The notes under the pieces are model-generated. The model was not told the origin of the DNA. It searched no databases and was given only the letters and a program-made list of their open reading frames with translations. The translations under genes and the position numbers were made by a program. Below are positions 14,880-22,608 of a stretch of DNA of 22,716 bases, piece after piece. The number at the start of each line of letters is the position of its first letter. Positions within the stretch are counted from its first letter, which is position 1. This DNA is from Clostridiales bacterium UBA7568 (lineage in GTDB: Bacteria; Bacillota; Clostridia; Oscillospirales; CAG-272): contig DLLG01000007.1 of NCBI GenBank assembly GCA_002479075.1, positions 1 to 22,716 of the forward strand, in the 5' to 3' direction.

Positions 14880-16454
14880 TTATGCTTTTACGCCGAACAC
14901 GCAGAGCGGAACCTCCCTGTCGGGCACGGTCAGCTTGCCGTCGTCGACAAGACTTTCGACAAGATAAGCGGCAACGTCAAGGCGATGATATATCTTTGCA
15001 ACATCCCCGCACTGATCCTTTACGCTTTCCGGAACGTACTCTCCGAGAACGCCCTCCGCAATATCGGAGACTTTTATCATAAGCGCGGCGATTTTATCGG
15101 AAAGAGCGTCCGTTATACCGAGCAGAGATCTGTATACCGCCGAATCGAAAACGGGAAATTCCGCTTTCAATACACCGTCCGAGGAGGAAATAAATCCTCC
15201 GGAGATGAGAGACGGGAGGGTGCTGTTTCTTTCGTCTGCCTTTTCGCCGAGAATCGCAGAGCACATTGCTTCGATTTTCTCATCGAATCTGTTATGTCTG
15301 AAAAACTGACATTTTTCAATCGCACAATAATTTTCCGCGGAAAACCAAGCCGTCTGCGCCCTGTTCCATACCTCCATACAGATTCCGTTGAAATGATGAT
15401 TTTCATAGCTTCTGTCGTGACCGAAAAGGAAGCCGTAACCGCCGCGAGGGAGTGCCTTTGCCTTTCCTATCGGCGAGCGTTTTTTCGCCTTCGAATAGCC
15501 CCCGACAGACGCAACGTTGAGCAGCATCCATAAAAGCCTGTTGTCATCATAGTTGTTTCCGTCAAAGGAAAGCGCTCTGACCGGCGCAAGCAAGCCCTTC
15601 GCTTCGTCAAAGAGACCGTCCGCCGCCTCTTTATAAAGTGCTTTCGTCTTGCCGAGCAGGTCTCTTTCGTAATCCTCTGTGAGGATGACGAGATTTGTTC
15701 TGTATTTTTCGCCGCTCTTTATGAGAATTCCCGCCGCCTCCAGCGTATCGAGCTCTTCCTCAAGATACGGCATTGCAACTCCCAGCTCGCAGGAAAGCTC
15801 CTGCGCCGTCATCGGAACGTCATATGCGGCAAGGACTATCGAGCCCGGGAGCCTGCGATTGAAAAGTCCGTCATAATGATTTCTGTCGCCCCAGAAATTG
15901 AGATGAAATTCGCCGGGATTATAGCTTTTTTCTCCTAATTTTCGTGTCATACCGATTCCCTCTTTCAATAATTTTCTTGTTTTGAACAGATGATATTTGA
16001 CCATTTCGACGCTGATCTTCTGTTCTTTTGAAATCTCGGAGCAGGATCTGTTATAAACGTAATAGGCAAGGCAGACCTCCCTGTGTACCTTTGAGAGAAG
16101 AGAGAGCTCCCTGCGGAGAAGATATATGCTTTCGCTCTGCGTCTCGTCCTCGACATATTCCTCCTCCGGCGTCGGTGTTGCAAAAATGACCTCCGTCGTC
16201 TCCGAAAGTTCCTCCGCTCTTGCGGCAAACTCTTTCCGCTTTATGAATTTTCTGAAGGTGTTCTCCGCTATTTTCCAGGCAAACGCCCAAAACGACTCTT
16301 CATCCTTCAGTCTCCCCGCCGACTTCAATATCTCGCAGACAATCTCCGATGAAAGATCGTCAACGTCGTCCTTATCATAAAGACGGGCAAAAGAATAACC
16401 GTATATTGCCGTCAGATTTTCGGAGATGAGCTCCGCCGCCCGCTTTTCGTTCAT
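14880..16454 (-). CDS. Sigma-70-like factor with a long winged-helix-like C-terminal extension
   Basis: This is a 524-residue protein. Residues 25-75 look like sigma region 2 (DKDDVDDLSSEIVCEIL and SFWAFAWKIAENTFRKFIKR). Residues 110-168 look like sigma region 4 (LSLLSKVHREVCLAYYVYN, then the helix-turn-helix with CSEISKEQKISVEMVKYHL). Classical ECF factors end here. This one continues for about 355 residues. Residues 209-265 resemble a winged helix (MTAQELSCELGVAMPYLEEE, then LEAAGILIKSGEKYRTN). The rest is a mixed domain with GYGFLFGHDRSYENHHFNGI and several Cys, Trp and Tyr residues that I do not recognise. No anti-sigma gene is adjacent in its own operon, so the extension may be the sensor or the inhibitor. 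AAAGGAG precedes the ATG. The function of the extension is unknown; fused sigma proteins of this general shape occur in Clostridia. Confidence 0.75.
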   Translation of the reverse strand: MNEKRAAELISENLTAIYGYSFARLYDKDDVDDLSSEIVCEILKSAGRLKDEESFWAFAWKIAENTFRKFIKRKEFAARAEELSETTEVIFATPTPEEEYVEDETQSESIYLLRRELSLLSKVHREVCLAYYVYNRSCSEISKEQKISVEMVKYHLFKTRKLLKEGIGMTRKLGEKSYNPGEFHLNFWGDRNHYDGLFNRRLPGSIVLAAYDVPMTAQELSCELGVAMPYLEEELDTLEAAGILIKSGEKYRTNLVILTEDYERDLLGKTKALYKEAADGLFDEAKGLLAPVRALSFDGNNYDDNRLLWMLLNVASVGGYSKAKKRSPIGKAKALPRGGYGFLFGHDRSYENHHFNGICMEVWNRAQTAWFSAENYCAIEKCQFFRHNRFDEKIEAMCSAILGEKADERNSTLPSLISGGFISSSDGVLKAEFPVFDSAVYRSLLGITDALSDKIAALMIKVSDIAEGVLGEYVPESVKDQCGDVAKIYHRLDVAAYLVESLVDDGKLTVPDREVPLCVFGVKA

Positions 16455-16490
16455 TCCCCCGCTCCTTTTCGTTGTTTTTTGAAAGCTTTC

Positions 16491-16526
16491 GTCTATATAG
16501 TATCGCTGCCGCCCGCGCGGTTAACA
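16491..16526 (-). promoter_or_regulatory. Candidate ECF-type promoter of the long sigma-factor gene
   Basis: On the minus strand TGTTAACC is followed after 19 bases by TATATAGAC. The AACC core fits the -35 style of ECF sigma promoters, and a related pair occurs upstream of the secreted protein gene at 17942. This is pattern reading only; a sigma-A promoter is not obvious here. Confidence 0.25.
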
Positions 16527-16614
16527 CGAATTTTAAAAATCCCGTATTTATTTTATCTTAAAACTCTCTTCGGGTCAACCGAAATTCCGTATTATCCCTT
16601 TTATTCGGTATAAA

Positions 16615-16643
16615 TTGACAAATTACATTTTTTGATGTATAAT
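16615..16643 (+). promoter_or_regulatory. Perfect sigma-A promoter of the ECF sigma operon
   Basis: TTGACA at 16615-16620 and TATAAT at 16638-16643 are separated by 17 bases, the full consensus. The leader holds a TTCCGC/GCGGAA hairpin (16667-16672 with 16684-16689) just before the ribosome site of the sigma gene. The operon should therefore be made constitutively, with control of sigma activity left to the partner protein. Confidence 0.88.
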
Positions 16644-16704
16644 TTTCTGATGTGCAAAAAAACTGCTTCCGCTTTTTTCGTTTGCGGAATATAACGAGGT
16701 AAAA

Positions 16705-17256
16705 ATGCTTATATTTTATTTGAATATGATAGATGAGGGCGGCGACAGAGATCTGTTCGAAAGGCTTTATGAGGATTACCGCGTCAAAATGTACTATGCG
16801 GCGATGAGCGTTCTGCATAATCAACAGGATGCGGAGGACGCTTTGCATAACGCCTTCCTCTCCATTGCGAAAAACATAGACAAGGTTTCGTCTCTTGAGC
16901 AGGACGAAACCGCCGCATATCTTTTCCGTGCCGCAAAGAACGCCGCTCTGAATCTTTACGCAAAGAAGAAAAAGCGGGACGAATATGAAATCTCCGTCGA
17001 AAATTATGCGCCGTTTGAAAACATCAGCGATGACGAGCTTATAAGAAAATCGGAAGAGCTGCAAACGGAGGAGATCATAAACTGTCTTGAGTCTCTGCCG
17101 GAGCATTATCGGGTCGTTCTCGATCTTCATTTCAGACACGGATATTCCGTCAAACAGACGGCAAATGCGCTCGGCATCAATACGAGCACGGTCAAGCAAA
17201 GGCTCGTGCGCGGCAAGAAAATACTTTTGGAAAAACTCGGGGAGGTGAAGAAATGA
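16705..17256 (+). CDS. ECF-type RNA polymerase sigma factor
   Basis: This 183-residue sigma factor shows region 2 in residues 16-85 (LFERLYEDYRVKMYYAAMSV, then DAEDALHNAFLSIAKNI) and region 4 in residues 120-175. Region 4 includes INCLESLPEHYRVVLDLHF and the helix-turn-helix YSVKQTANALGINTSTVKQR. It redirects RNA polymerase to a small regulon, usually of envelope or stress genes. GAGG lies just before the ATG at 16705. The stop overlaps the start of the next gene in ATGATGA, so sigma factor and partner are coupled. The pairing with a DUF4367 membrane protein is typical of clostridial ECF systems. Confidence 0.93.
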   Translation: MLIFYLNMIDEGGDRDLFERLYEDYRVKMYYAAMSVLHNQQDAEDALHNAFLSIAKNIDKVSSLEQDETAAYLFRAAKNAALNLYAKKKKRDEYEISVENYAPFENISDDELIRKSEELQTEEIINCLESLPEHYRVVLDLHFRHGYSVKQTANALGINTSTVKQRLVRGKKILLEKLGEVKK

Positions 17257-17924
17257 TGAATAATAACCGTCTTGTACTGGCGTTTGCAGAGGTTGAGAGG
17301 CGCGAAATCGGACGTTTGCCCTCCGATGATAAAATTGTCTGGAAGCCTTCTGCGGAGTTTGAAAGGAAAATGGCAAAGCTACTGAAAGAGGAGAGGACGC
17401 CCCTTTGGCAGCTGATAAACACAAGGGCAAAGAGAGCCGTTTGCATTGTTCTCGTCATTTTAGCCGCTCTCGGCGCGTCTATGAGCATAAAGGCGGTAAG
17501 AGAGCCTGTCGTCCGGTTCTTTGTTGAGATTTATGAAGCGTTCGCAAGAATAACTCATCCCCAGCAGAGCGAGACAACAATCGAAACCGCATACGCCCTT
17601 CCCGGCGATATGTTGCCAGAAGGGTATGAGCTTTCGTACGAGCGTTCTTCTCCCACATTTTATAGCGAGGAATATACCATCGCTGACGGAAAAACGATAT
17701 ACTTCTGTCAAGCTGTCATAGCATCAACAAATATAACAATCGATAAAGAAGGAACTTCGGCACTTGAAATCTTCGTCGGTACATACGAGGGAAGATATTA
17801 CAAATCAAAGAATACCATAAATCTGATCTGGTCTGACGGGACGTATCTCTTCAATATGATCGCTCCGGACACCTTTGAGATCGGGGAGCTTGTCCGCCTT
17901 GCGGAAAATCTGCGGGAAAAATAA
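17253..17924 (+). CDS. Likely membrane anti-sigma factor, DUF4367-type
   Basis: This 223-residue protein has a cytosolic N-terminus, one membrane helix at about residues 62-79 (AVCIVLVILAALGASMSIKA), and an outside domain. The N-terminal stretch FERKMAKLLKEERTPLW before the helix is the usual form for DUF4367 proteins that sit beside ECF sigma factors. The end, NLIWSDGTYLFNMIAP followed by ELVRLAENLREK, matches the end of the DUF4367 domain. It would hold the sigma factor at the membrane and respond to an outside signal. It overlaps the sigma gene by four bases, with GGGGAGGTGAAG as ribosome site. Its role as an anti-sigma factor is inferred from position and domain, not shown by a zinc-finger motif. 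Confidence 0.82.
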   Translation: MMNNNRLVLAFAEVERREIGRLPSDDKIVWKPSAEFERKMAKLLKEERTPLWQLINTRAKRAVCIVLVILAALGASMSIKAVREPVVRFFVEIYEAFARITHPQQSETTIETAYALPGDMLPEGYELSYERSSPTFYSEEYTIADGKTIYFCQAVIASTNITIDKEGTSALEIFVGTYEGRYYKSKNTINLIWSDGTYLFNMIAPDTFEIGELVRLAENLREK

Positions 17925-17941
17925 AAATTTTTTCAAAAAGC

Positions 17942-17980
17942 TGTAACCGTTTTTTGTCTTTCAATTGTTGTATAGGACAG
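17942..17980 (+). promoter_or_regulatory. Candidate ECF-type promoter of the secreted protein gene
   Basis: TGTAACC at 17942-17948 is followed after about 20 bases by TGTATAGGAC. The TGTAACC element is the usual look of ECF -35 boxes in Firmicutes. The spacing is a few bases longer than the common 16-17, so support is moderate at best. It lies where a target promoter of the upstream sigma factor would be expected, about 40 to 75 bases before the next ATG. Confidence 0.35.
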
Positions 17981-18017
17981 AGAAGACAAGTTTAACCCGT
18001 TTTTGGAGGACAAAAAA

Positions 18018-18455
18018 ATGAAGCTTTCGAGAAAATTTCTGTTTGTTGCAGTCGCTGTGATCCTTTCGGTATCGACCCTCGCTATGACAGCCGTATACGC
18101 AATCGGAGGAATCTCAACATATAATAACAACCTGAATATGACAGCCACCTCGTTCATCATCACGAACGACTTGGGAGAAATTAGTGGTCGTTTCGTTGGA
18201 TATGCGGACATAACGACAGAAGCCATAATCGAATCGAAGATACAGAAAAAGACTTTGTTCTGGTGGTCCGATGTTGACAACGGCGAGACGGACAACACCT
18301 GGGTAGACCATTTTTATAAAGTCTCCGGCGACATTTATCACTCCCTTGAGATAACCAAAAAAGGCACATACCGCGCAGTTGTTACATATACGGTCAAAGG
18401 CACAGGCGGTGCCGACGATGTTATCGAAGAGGTCATCGAGTTCGTATATAAATAA
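18018..18455 (+). CDS. Small secreted protein of unknown function
   Basis: This 145-residue protein has a clear signal peptide: a lysine/arginine start, the hydrophobic stretch FLFVAVAVILSVSTLAM, and a likely cut after VYA at residue 28. The mature part of about 117 residues alternates polar and hydrophobic residues in a way that suggests a beta-sandwich. It has tryptophans in LFWWSDVDNGETDNTWVDHF and an end rich in beta strands (GTYRAVVTYTVKG). I do not recognise a family. The ATG at 18018 is chosen because GGAGGAC lies seven bases upstream; the longer frame starts inside that ribosome site. Lying just after a sigma/anti-sigma pair and before a strong terminator, it may be an output gene of that sigma factor. 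Confidence 0.75.
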   Translation: MKLSRKFLFVAVAVILSVSTLAMTAVYAIGGISTYNNNLNMTATSFIITNDLGEISGRFVGYADITTEAIIESKIQKKTLFWWSDVDNGETDNTWVDHFYKVSGDIYHSLEITKKGTYRAVVTYTVKGTGGADDVIEEVIEFVYK

Positions 18456-18517
18456 TGTCAAAGCGGCGTGACCGGAGTTTGCCGAGAGCGCCCGCAGCAT
18501 AATTTCCCGCCCCCCGT

Positions 18518-18576
18518 CTGCTCAAAAAAGGATCGCATTGACTTTCACAGTGCGGTTCGTTTTGAGCAGTTTTTTT
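18518..18576 (+). terminator. Strong terminator of the sigma operon or secreted protein gene
   Basis: CTGCTCAAAA at 18518-18527 pairs with TTTTGAGCAG at 18560-18569 and is followed by seven T. Between the arms a second stem forms from CGCATTG and CAGTGCG. The structure is unusually long for a terminator but clear. Confidence 0.88.
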
Positions 18577-18637
18577 CGATAAATTTTATCCGTCCGCGCC
18601 GAAAATAAGGCGTCATAAGCCTTTAAAACATAAAAAG

Positions 18638-18665
18638 AGACCGATACCGGAAACGGTATCGGTCT
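18638..18665. terminator. Bidirectional terminator before the GH13 gene end
   Basis: A perfect 12-base stem (AGACCGATACCG and its complement) is closed by a GAAA tetraloop, with A-rich and T-rich flanks on the two sides. It lies four bases beyond the GH13 stop, which is on the minus strand at 18670. The rest of the 18456-18669 gap holds only this and the terminator at 18518. Confidence 0.9.
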
Positions 18666-18669
18666 TTCT

Positions 18670-20181
18670 TTATATTTCAAGCATTACAGCCGAGCGCGGC
18701 GGTATTTCGCACCTGCCGCCGGAGACGACGGCCTCCCCGCCGAAGCGGAAAATCTCCTTCTTCGGGGCAACATCGCAGGCAAACGACGCGCTCTTTGCCG
18801 AGGGATTTATGACAACAAGCACTCTCTCCCCCTCGCCCTCTCTTATATATGCAATGGGGTATGAGTCCTTTTCGACATATACAAATCTGACCTCGCCCTT
18901 GTTTGAGAGCGCGGGATGCGCATTGCGCAGCTTTATCAGGCGTTTAACCTCGTGATAAATCGAGTTTTCGTCCGCTATGCTCTTTTCGACGGTCGGGCGG
19001 TTTTCATCGGGGTCTATCGGAATATAGAGCTTTTCGGGAGACGAAAGTCCGAAGCCCGCATTTATCGTCCCGTCCCATTGCATGGGCGAGCGGGAGCCTG
19101 TTCTTCCGTAGCCGCCTTCAACCGAAACAAGATTTTCAACAAATCTCATTCCGATTTCGTCGCCGTAATAGATAAACGGCACACCGGGCATCGAAAGGAT
19201 GAACGCAAACACCAGCTTTATTGCCGTTTCGTCGTGCGTCAGGGCAAGACGCTTGGAATCGTGGTTGCCGGAATATATGCTTATATAGCCCTTGTCTTTC
19301 GTTTTTTCATAATAACTGATATATTTTTCTGCAAGAAGCGAAAAATCGCTTTCACATTCCGATGAAAAATACGGTTTTTCCTTGCGGAAAAGCTCCGGAG
19401 AAAAGTCCATATGGAACCCGCCGATTATGGATTTATCCGGTTCGCTCCATTCGGAAATGAGCACAGCCTCCGGATATTTTTCGTCCAGAAACGCGCGAAC
19501 CTTTCCCCATAGCGCCATATTTCCCTTGCTGTCCTCATCGTTTTTTATAAGCGAGCTTGCCATATCGACTCTGAATCCGTCGCAGCCCATATCAAGCCAG
19601 AAGCTCATAATTTTCATAAGCTCGGCAAGCGTCGCCTTCGGGCCTTCGTCGTCCATACTCTGCTGCCAGGGCTTATCGGGCTTATAGAAGCCGTAATTGA
19701 GGGCGGGCTGATGAGAGAAGAAGTTGACGGCGCATACGCCGTTCCTCTCCGAAATGCCGAGGATGCAGTTCATTCCGGGCTTAACCCAGATGTTGTTTGT
19801 CCAAACGTAGCGGTCTGTATATTCGTTTCTCTGCGCCTTCATTGATTCTTTGAACCACGGATGTTCGGAGGATGTGTGTCCCGCAACGAGGTCAAGCAGA
19901 ATTCTTATACCCTTTTTGTGTGCCTCGTCAAAGAGGCGTTTCAGGTCTGCGTTCGTTCCGTATCTCGGCGCAACGGAATAAAAATCCGAAATATCATAGC
20001 CTGCGTCGCCGAAGGGCGATTCGAAACAGGGGTTGAGCCAGATAGCGTTGCAACCCAAGTCCTTGACGTAATCCAGCTTTTCGATTATGCCGGGTATATC
20101 GCCGATACCGTCCGCATTTGAATCCCGAAAGGACTGCGGATATATCTCATAAAAAATTGCCGAGTCAAGCCAATGTGCCAT
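18670..20181 (-). CDS. GH13 alpha-glucosidase/alpha-amylase family enzyme
   Basis: This 503-residue cytoplasmic member of glycoside hydrolase family 13 has no signal peptide. The catalytic set is complete: nucleophile Asp206 in DGFRVD, acid/base Glu244 in ISEWSE, and Asp308 in SGNHDSK. Region I reads DLVAGH at 97-102, where most members have DxxxNH, so the Asn next to the conserved His is Gly here. QPALN at 158-162 stands for the QPDLN segment of oligosaccharide-cleaving members. The C-terminal beta-domain (about 420-503) is present. Length and start fit trehalose-synthase- or oligo-1,6-glucosidase-like enzymes, but the exact substrate is not given. AAAGGGG precedes the ATG, which lies 16 bases after the fucosidase stop. 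Confidence 0.9.
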   Translation of the reverse strand: MAHWLDSAIFYEIYPQSFRDSNADGIGDIPGIIEKLDYVKDLGCNAIWLNPCFESPFGDAGYDISDFYSVAPRYGTNADLKRLFDEAHKKGIRILLDLVAGHTSSEHPWFKESMKAQRNEYTDRYVWTNNIWVKPGMNCILGISERNGVCAVNFFSHQPALNYGFYKPDKPWQQSMDDEGPKATLAELMKIMSFWLDMGCDGFRVDMASSLIKNDEDSKGNMALWGKVRAFLDEKYPEAVLISEWSEPDKSIIGGFHMDFSPELFRKEKPYFSSECESDFSLLAEKYISYYEKTKDKGYISIYSGNHDSKRLALTHDETAIKLVFAFILSMPGVPFIYYGDEIGMRFVENLVSVEGGYGRTGSRSPMQWDGTINAGFGLSSPEKLYIPIDPDENRPTVEKSIADENSIYHEVKRLIKLRNAHPALSNKGEVRFVYVEKDSYPIAYIREGEGERVLVVINPSAKSASFACDVAPKKEIFRFGGEAVVSGGRCEIPPRSAVMLEI

Positions 20182-20197
20182 ATTTTCCCCTTTCCGT

Positions 20198-21451
20198 TTA
20201 CGAAAACGCCTTTATACTCTTTATTTTGTGCTCTCCGTCGCTGTCAAGTATTTCAAGTCTGAACCGCGGACAACGCATTGCCGGTATCGCGCATATGTGC
20301 TTATGCCCTATGCCGTGACCCTCGCAGATACAGACCTCCCAGTTGCTGTAAGGGTATTTTGAGGGTATCGTCGCTATCAGCCGCCATTCCCTGACAGCCT
20401 CTCCCTCCGTTATGTCCTCTTCTATAACCACTCTTCTGACAAGCGGCAGGTTTACCGTATCTGATATTTCCGCATATTTTTCCTTTGAATATGCAATCTC
20501 ATATCTGCCGTCATCATTCTGTCTGACAGGCTCAAACGGGAGCGGCATAAAATATCTCCTGCGGATTTCCGCCGCAAGCTCGTGCAGCCTTTTTACATCG
20601 CTGTCCGCCAGAAGTCCCCTTTCGTCGGGGCCGATATTGAGAAGGAAGCTCGCCCCTCTGCCAACGGTACATTCATACATTCCGATAAGCTCCTCAACAG
20701 ACTTTATCGATTCCTCGTTGTTGTCATAAAACCAGCTGTCGCGAAGTCGGCAGTCACCCTCCGCCGCCATAAAGAGCGTCCGCTCCTTATCTCCGCGACG
20801 GAGCGTCTTTGTATAAAAATTGCGCGTGTCAACGTATCCGTCCTCGTTTCCGACGCCGAAAACATCCGGAAAATCCAATCCGAAAATGAGTATGTCGGGC
20901 TGGAGCGAACGTATCACGCCGACTATACGCTCTGCGTCATATTTATGGTCGCCCGAAAATGCGCCGTCAAGCCAGAGATAATCTATTCTGCCGTATCTGC
21001 CGTCAAGCAGCTCCGTGAGCTGACCGATAAAATATTCGTCATATGCTTTTTCATCGGAAAAATCGACGTCGCCGCCCCACTGCGCGGGAGAATAATAAAT
21101 TCCGCAGCCGAGTCCGCCGCGATGGCAGGCGTCGGTAAACTCTTTGACAACATCTCCCTTTCCCCCTCGCCAAGGCGAATTTCTGACGGAATATTCGGAA
21201 TAATCCGTCTGCCAGAGGGCAAAGCCGTCGTGATGCTTTGCCGTAAGCACGGCGTATCTTGCTCCCGCAAGCTTTATCTCGCTTATCCAGCGGTCGCAAT
21301 CAAGCTGCGTCGGATTGAAAAGCGACGCGCTCATATCCCTGCCGTCCCAGTCGTGATGACCGTGGCAGAATGTCCGTATTCCGAAATGCAGAAATATTCC
21401 AAACTCCCAGCCGAGATATTTCAGCTGGTTTTCCTTCGGTTTGAGCTTCAT
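20198..21451 (-). CDS. GH29 alpha-L-fucosidase
   Basis: This 417-residue GH29 protein shows GIFLHFGIRTF (residues 18-28), TAKHHDGFALW (70-80) and WRGGKGDVVKEF as substrate-site motifs. The nucleophile is Asp162 in YLWLDGAFSG. A C-terminal beta-domain follows from about residue 300. It contains LPLVRRVVIEEDITEGEAV, like the tail of the alpha-1,3/4-fucosidase (GH29-B) group. That group call is an inference from the tail pattern. There is no signal peptide, so it would cut fucosyl sugars after import. I choose the ATG at 21451 because AAAGGAG lies seven bases upstream; longer frames begin before it at weak starts. It is the first gene of a two-gene operon with the GH13 enzyme, suggesting use of host or plant oligosaccharides. 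Confidence 0.9.
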   Translation of the reverse strand: MKLKPKENQLKYLGWEFGIFLHFGIRTFCHGHHDWDGRDMSASLFNPTQLDCDRWISEIKLAGARYAVLTAKHHDGFALWQTDYSEYSVRNSPWRGGKGDVVKEFTDACHRGGLGCGIYYSPAQWGGDVDFSDEKAYDEYFIGQLTELLDGRYGRIDYLWLDGAFSGDHKYDAERIVGVIRSLQPDILIFGLDFPDVFGVGNEDGYVDTRNFYTKTLRRGDKERTLFMAAEGDCRLRDSWFYDNNEESIKSVEELIGMYECTVGRGASFLLNIGPDERGLLADSDVKRLHELAAEIRRRYFMPLPFEPVRQNDDGRYEIAYSKEKYAEISDTVNLPLVRRVVIEEDITEGEAVREWRLIATIPSKYPYSNWEVCICEGHGIGHKHICAIPAMRCPRFRLEILDSDGEHKIKSIKAFS

Positions 21452-21492
21452 TCGTTGCTCCTTTTTCATATAAAATCTCTTTTTATGCAATC

Positions 21493-21521
21493 ATTTTAGC
21501 ATACAAATTCTCCAAAGTCAA
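21493..21521 (-). promoter_or_regulatory. Sigma-A promoter of the GH29-GH13 operon
   Basis: On the minus strand TTGACT and TAAAAT lie 17 bases apart. The start would leave a leader of about 35 bases before the ATG at 21451. No clear operator is visible. Confidence 0.75.
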
Positions 21522-21547
21522 CGAAAAACACACGCATTCCGCCCCGC

Positions 21548-21577
21548 GTGACAAGAATATCTCCGCGCGCATAAAAT
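21548..21577 (+). promoter_or_regulatory. Possible promoter of asd
   Basis: GTGACA at 21548-21553 and TAAAAT at 21572-21577 are 18 bases apart. This is weaker than the other promoters here, but it is the best match in the 94 bases before the asd gene. Confidence 0.4.
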
Positions 21578-21615
21578 ATCAGAAATACCGATTTATTTTT
21601 CCGAAAGGAGCAACT

Positions 21616-22608
21616 ATGAAGACATACAGCATAGGTATTCTCGGCGCGACGGGCGCGGTCGGCAGAGAGATGATGAAAATTCTTTCCGAGCGGGGCTTTC
21701 CCGTCGGCAATATACGGCTTTTTGCCTCGGAGCGCAGCGCAGGCAAAATAATGACTTTTATGGGCAATGAAGTGACCCTGGAAAATGCAGACGGCGCCGA
21801 TTTTTCGGGGCTTGATTTCGTCCTCGGCGCAGTCTCCTCCGACCTTGCAAAAAAATTTGCCCCGAAAATAATCTCGTCAGGGGCTGTTTTTATTGATAAT
21901 TCGAGTGCGTTCCGCTCGGATGAGCGCGTTCCGCTCGTCATTCCGGAAATAAATCCGACCGACGCCTTCTCTCACAGCGGCATAATTTCAAACCCGAACT
22001 GCTCGACTATAATAACTCTCGTCGCCGCAAACGCCATCTGTCGTCTCTCGCCGATAAAGGCGATGATTGCGTCAACTTATCAGGCGGTGAGCGGTGCCGG
22101 CGAGGGCGGCATTCGCGAGCTTTCTGAGCAGCAGGCTTCGCTTGCGAGGGGCGAGCCGACATTCTGCCGCATCTTTTCGCACAGGATTGCGGAAAATCTG
22201 ATACCGTTCATCGGTTCTCCGTCTGTCGCGGGCTACACAACCGAGGAGCTGAAAATGCAGAGCGAGGGCAGAAAAATTCTGCATCTGCCGGGCCTTTCCG
22301 TCACCTGTACTTGCGTGAGGGTGCCCGTCGTACGGTCGCACTCGGTTTCCGTTTCGGTCTTTACGAAGGAAAAGATCTCAGTCGAGCAGGCAAAAAAGGC
22401 GTTCTCTTCGTCGGACGGCTGTCACCTTTGCGATGGAGAGGACTATCCTATGCCGCTTTACGCAAGCGGGGGAGATACGGTTCTCGTCGGCAGGGTGAGA
22501 GAGGATTTCACGCGCGAAAACGGCATCGCGTTTTTCTGCTGCGGCGACCAGCTACGCAAAGGTGCCGCAACAAACGCCGTCCAAATCGCGGAACTGCTTT
22601 CCCTTTGA
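21616..22608 (+). CDS. asd: Aspartate-semialdehyde dehydrogenase
   Basis: This 330-residue enzyme reduces aspartyl phosphate to aspartate semialdehyde with NADPH, feeding lysine, diaminopimelate, threonine, methionine and dipicolinate. The NADP-binding loop GATGAVG is at residues 10-16. The catalytic cysteine is Cys129 in SNPNCST. The YQAVSGAGEGG segment is the substrate/product-side loop, and RVPVVRSHS near the end carries the active-site Arg and His. Length and order fit the family. GAAAGGAG precedes the ATG. In B. subtilis asd lies directly after the dipicolinate synthase genes; here they are separated by about 20 kb. A palindromic repeat begins at the first base after the TGA stop and could act as its terminator. 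Confidence 0.95.
   Translation: MKTYSIGILGATGAVGREMMKILSERGFPVGNIRLFASERSAGKIMTFMGNEVTLENADGADFSGLDFVLGAVSSDLAKKFAPKIISSGAVFIDNSSAFRSDERVPLVIPEINPTDAFSHSGIISNPNCSTIITLVAANAICRLSPIKAMIASTYQAVSGAGEGGIRELSEQQASLARGEPTFCRIFSHRIAENLIPFIGSPSVAGYTTEELKMQSEGRKILHLPGLSVTCTCVRVPVVRSHSVSVSVFTKEKISVEQAKKAFSSSDGCHLCDGEDYPMPLYASGGDTVLVGRVREDFTRENGIAFFCCGDQLRKGAATNAVQIAELLSL

Noticed and set aside
14295..15533. 412-codon plus-strand frame
   Set aside because: It is a frame-shifted shadow of bioY that continues as antisense of the long sigma gene, crossing a terminator, with no domain.
16490..16495. CGTCTA, an ECF-like -10 box on the plus strand before the ECF sigma gene
   Set aside because: No AAC-type -35 box lies at the right distance upstream, and the sigma gene has a perfect sigma-A promoter.
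20582..21499. 305-codon plus-strand frame opposite the fucosidase
   Set aside because: It is antisense to a certain GH29 gene, with no ribosome site or domain.
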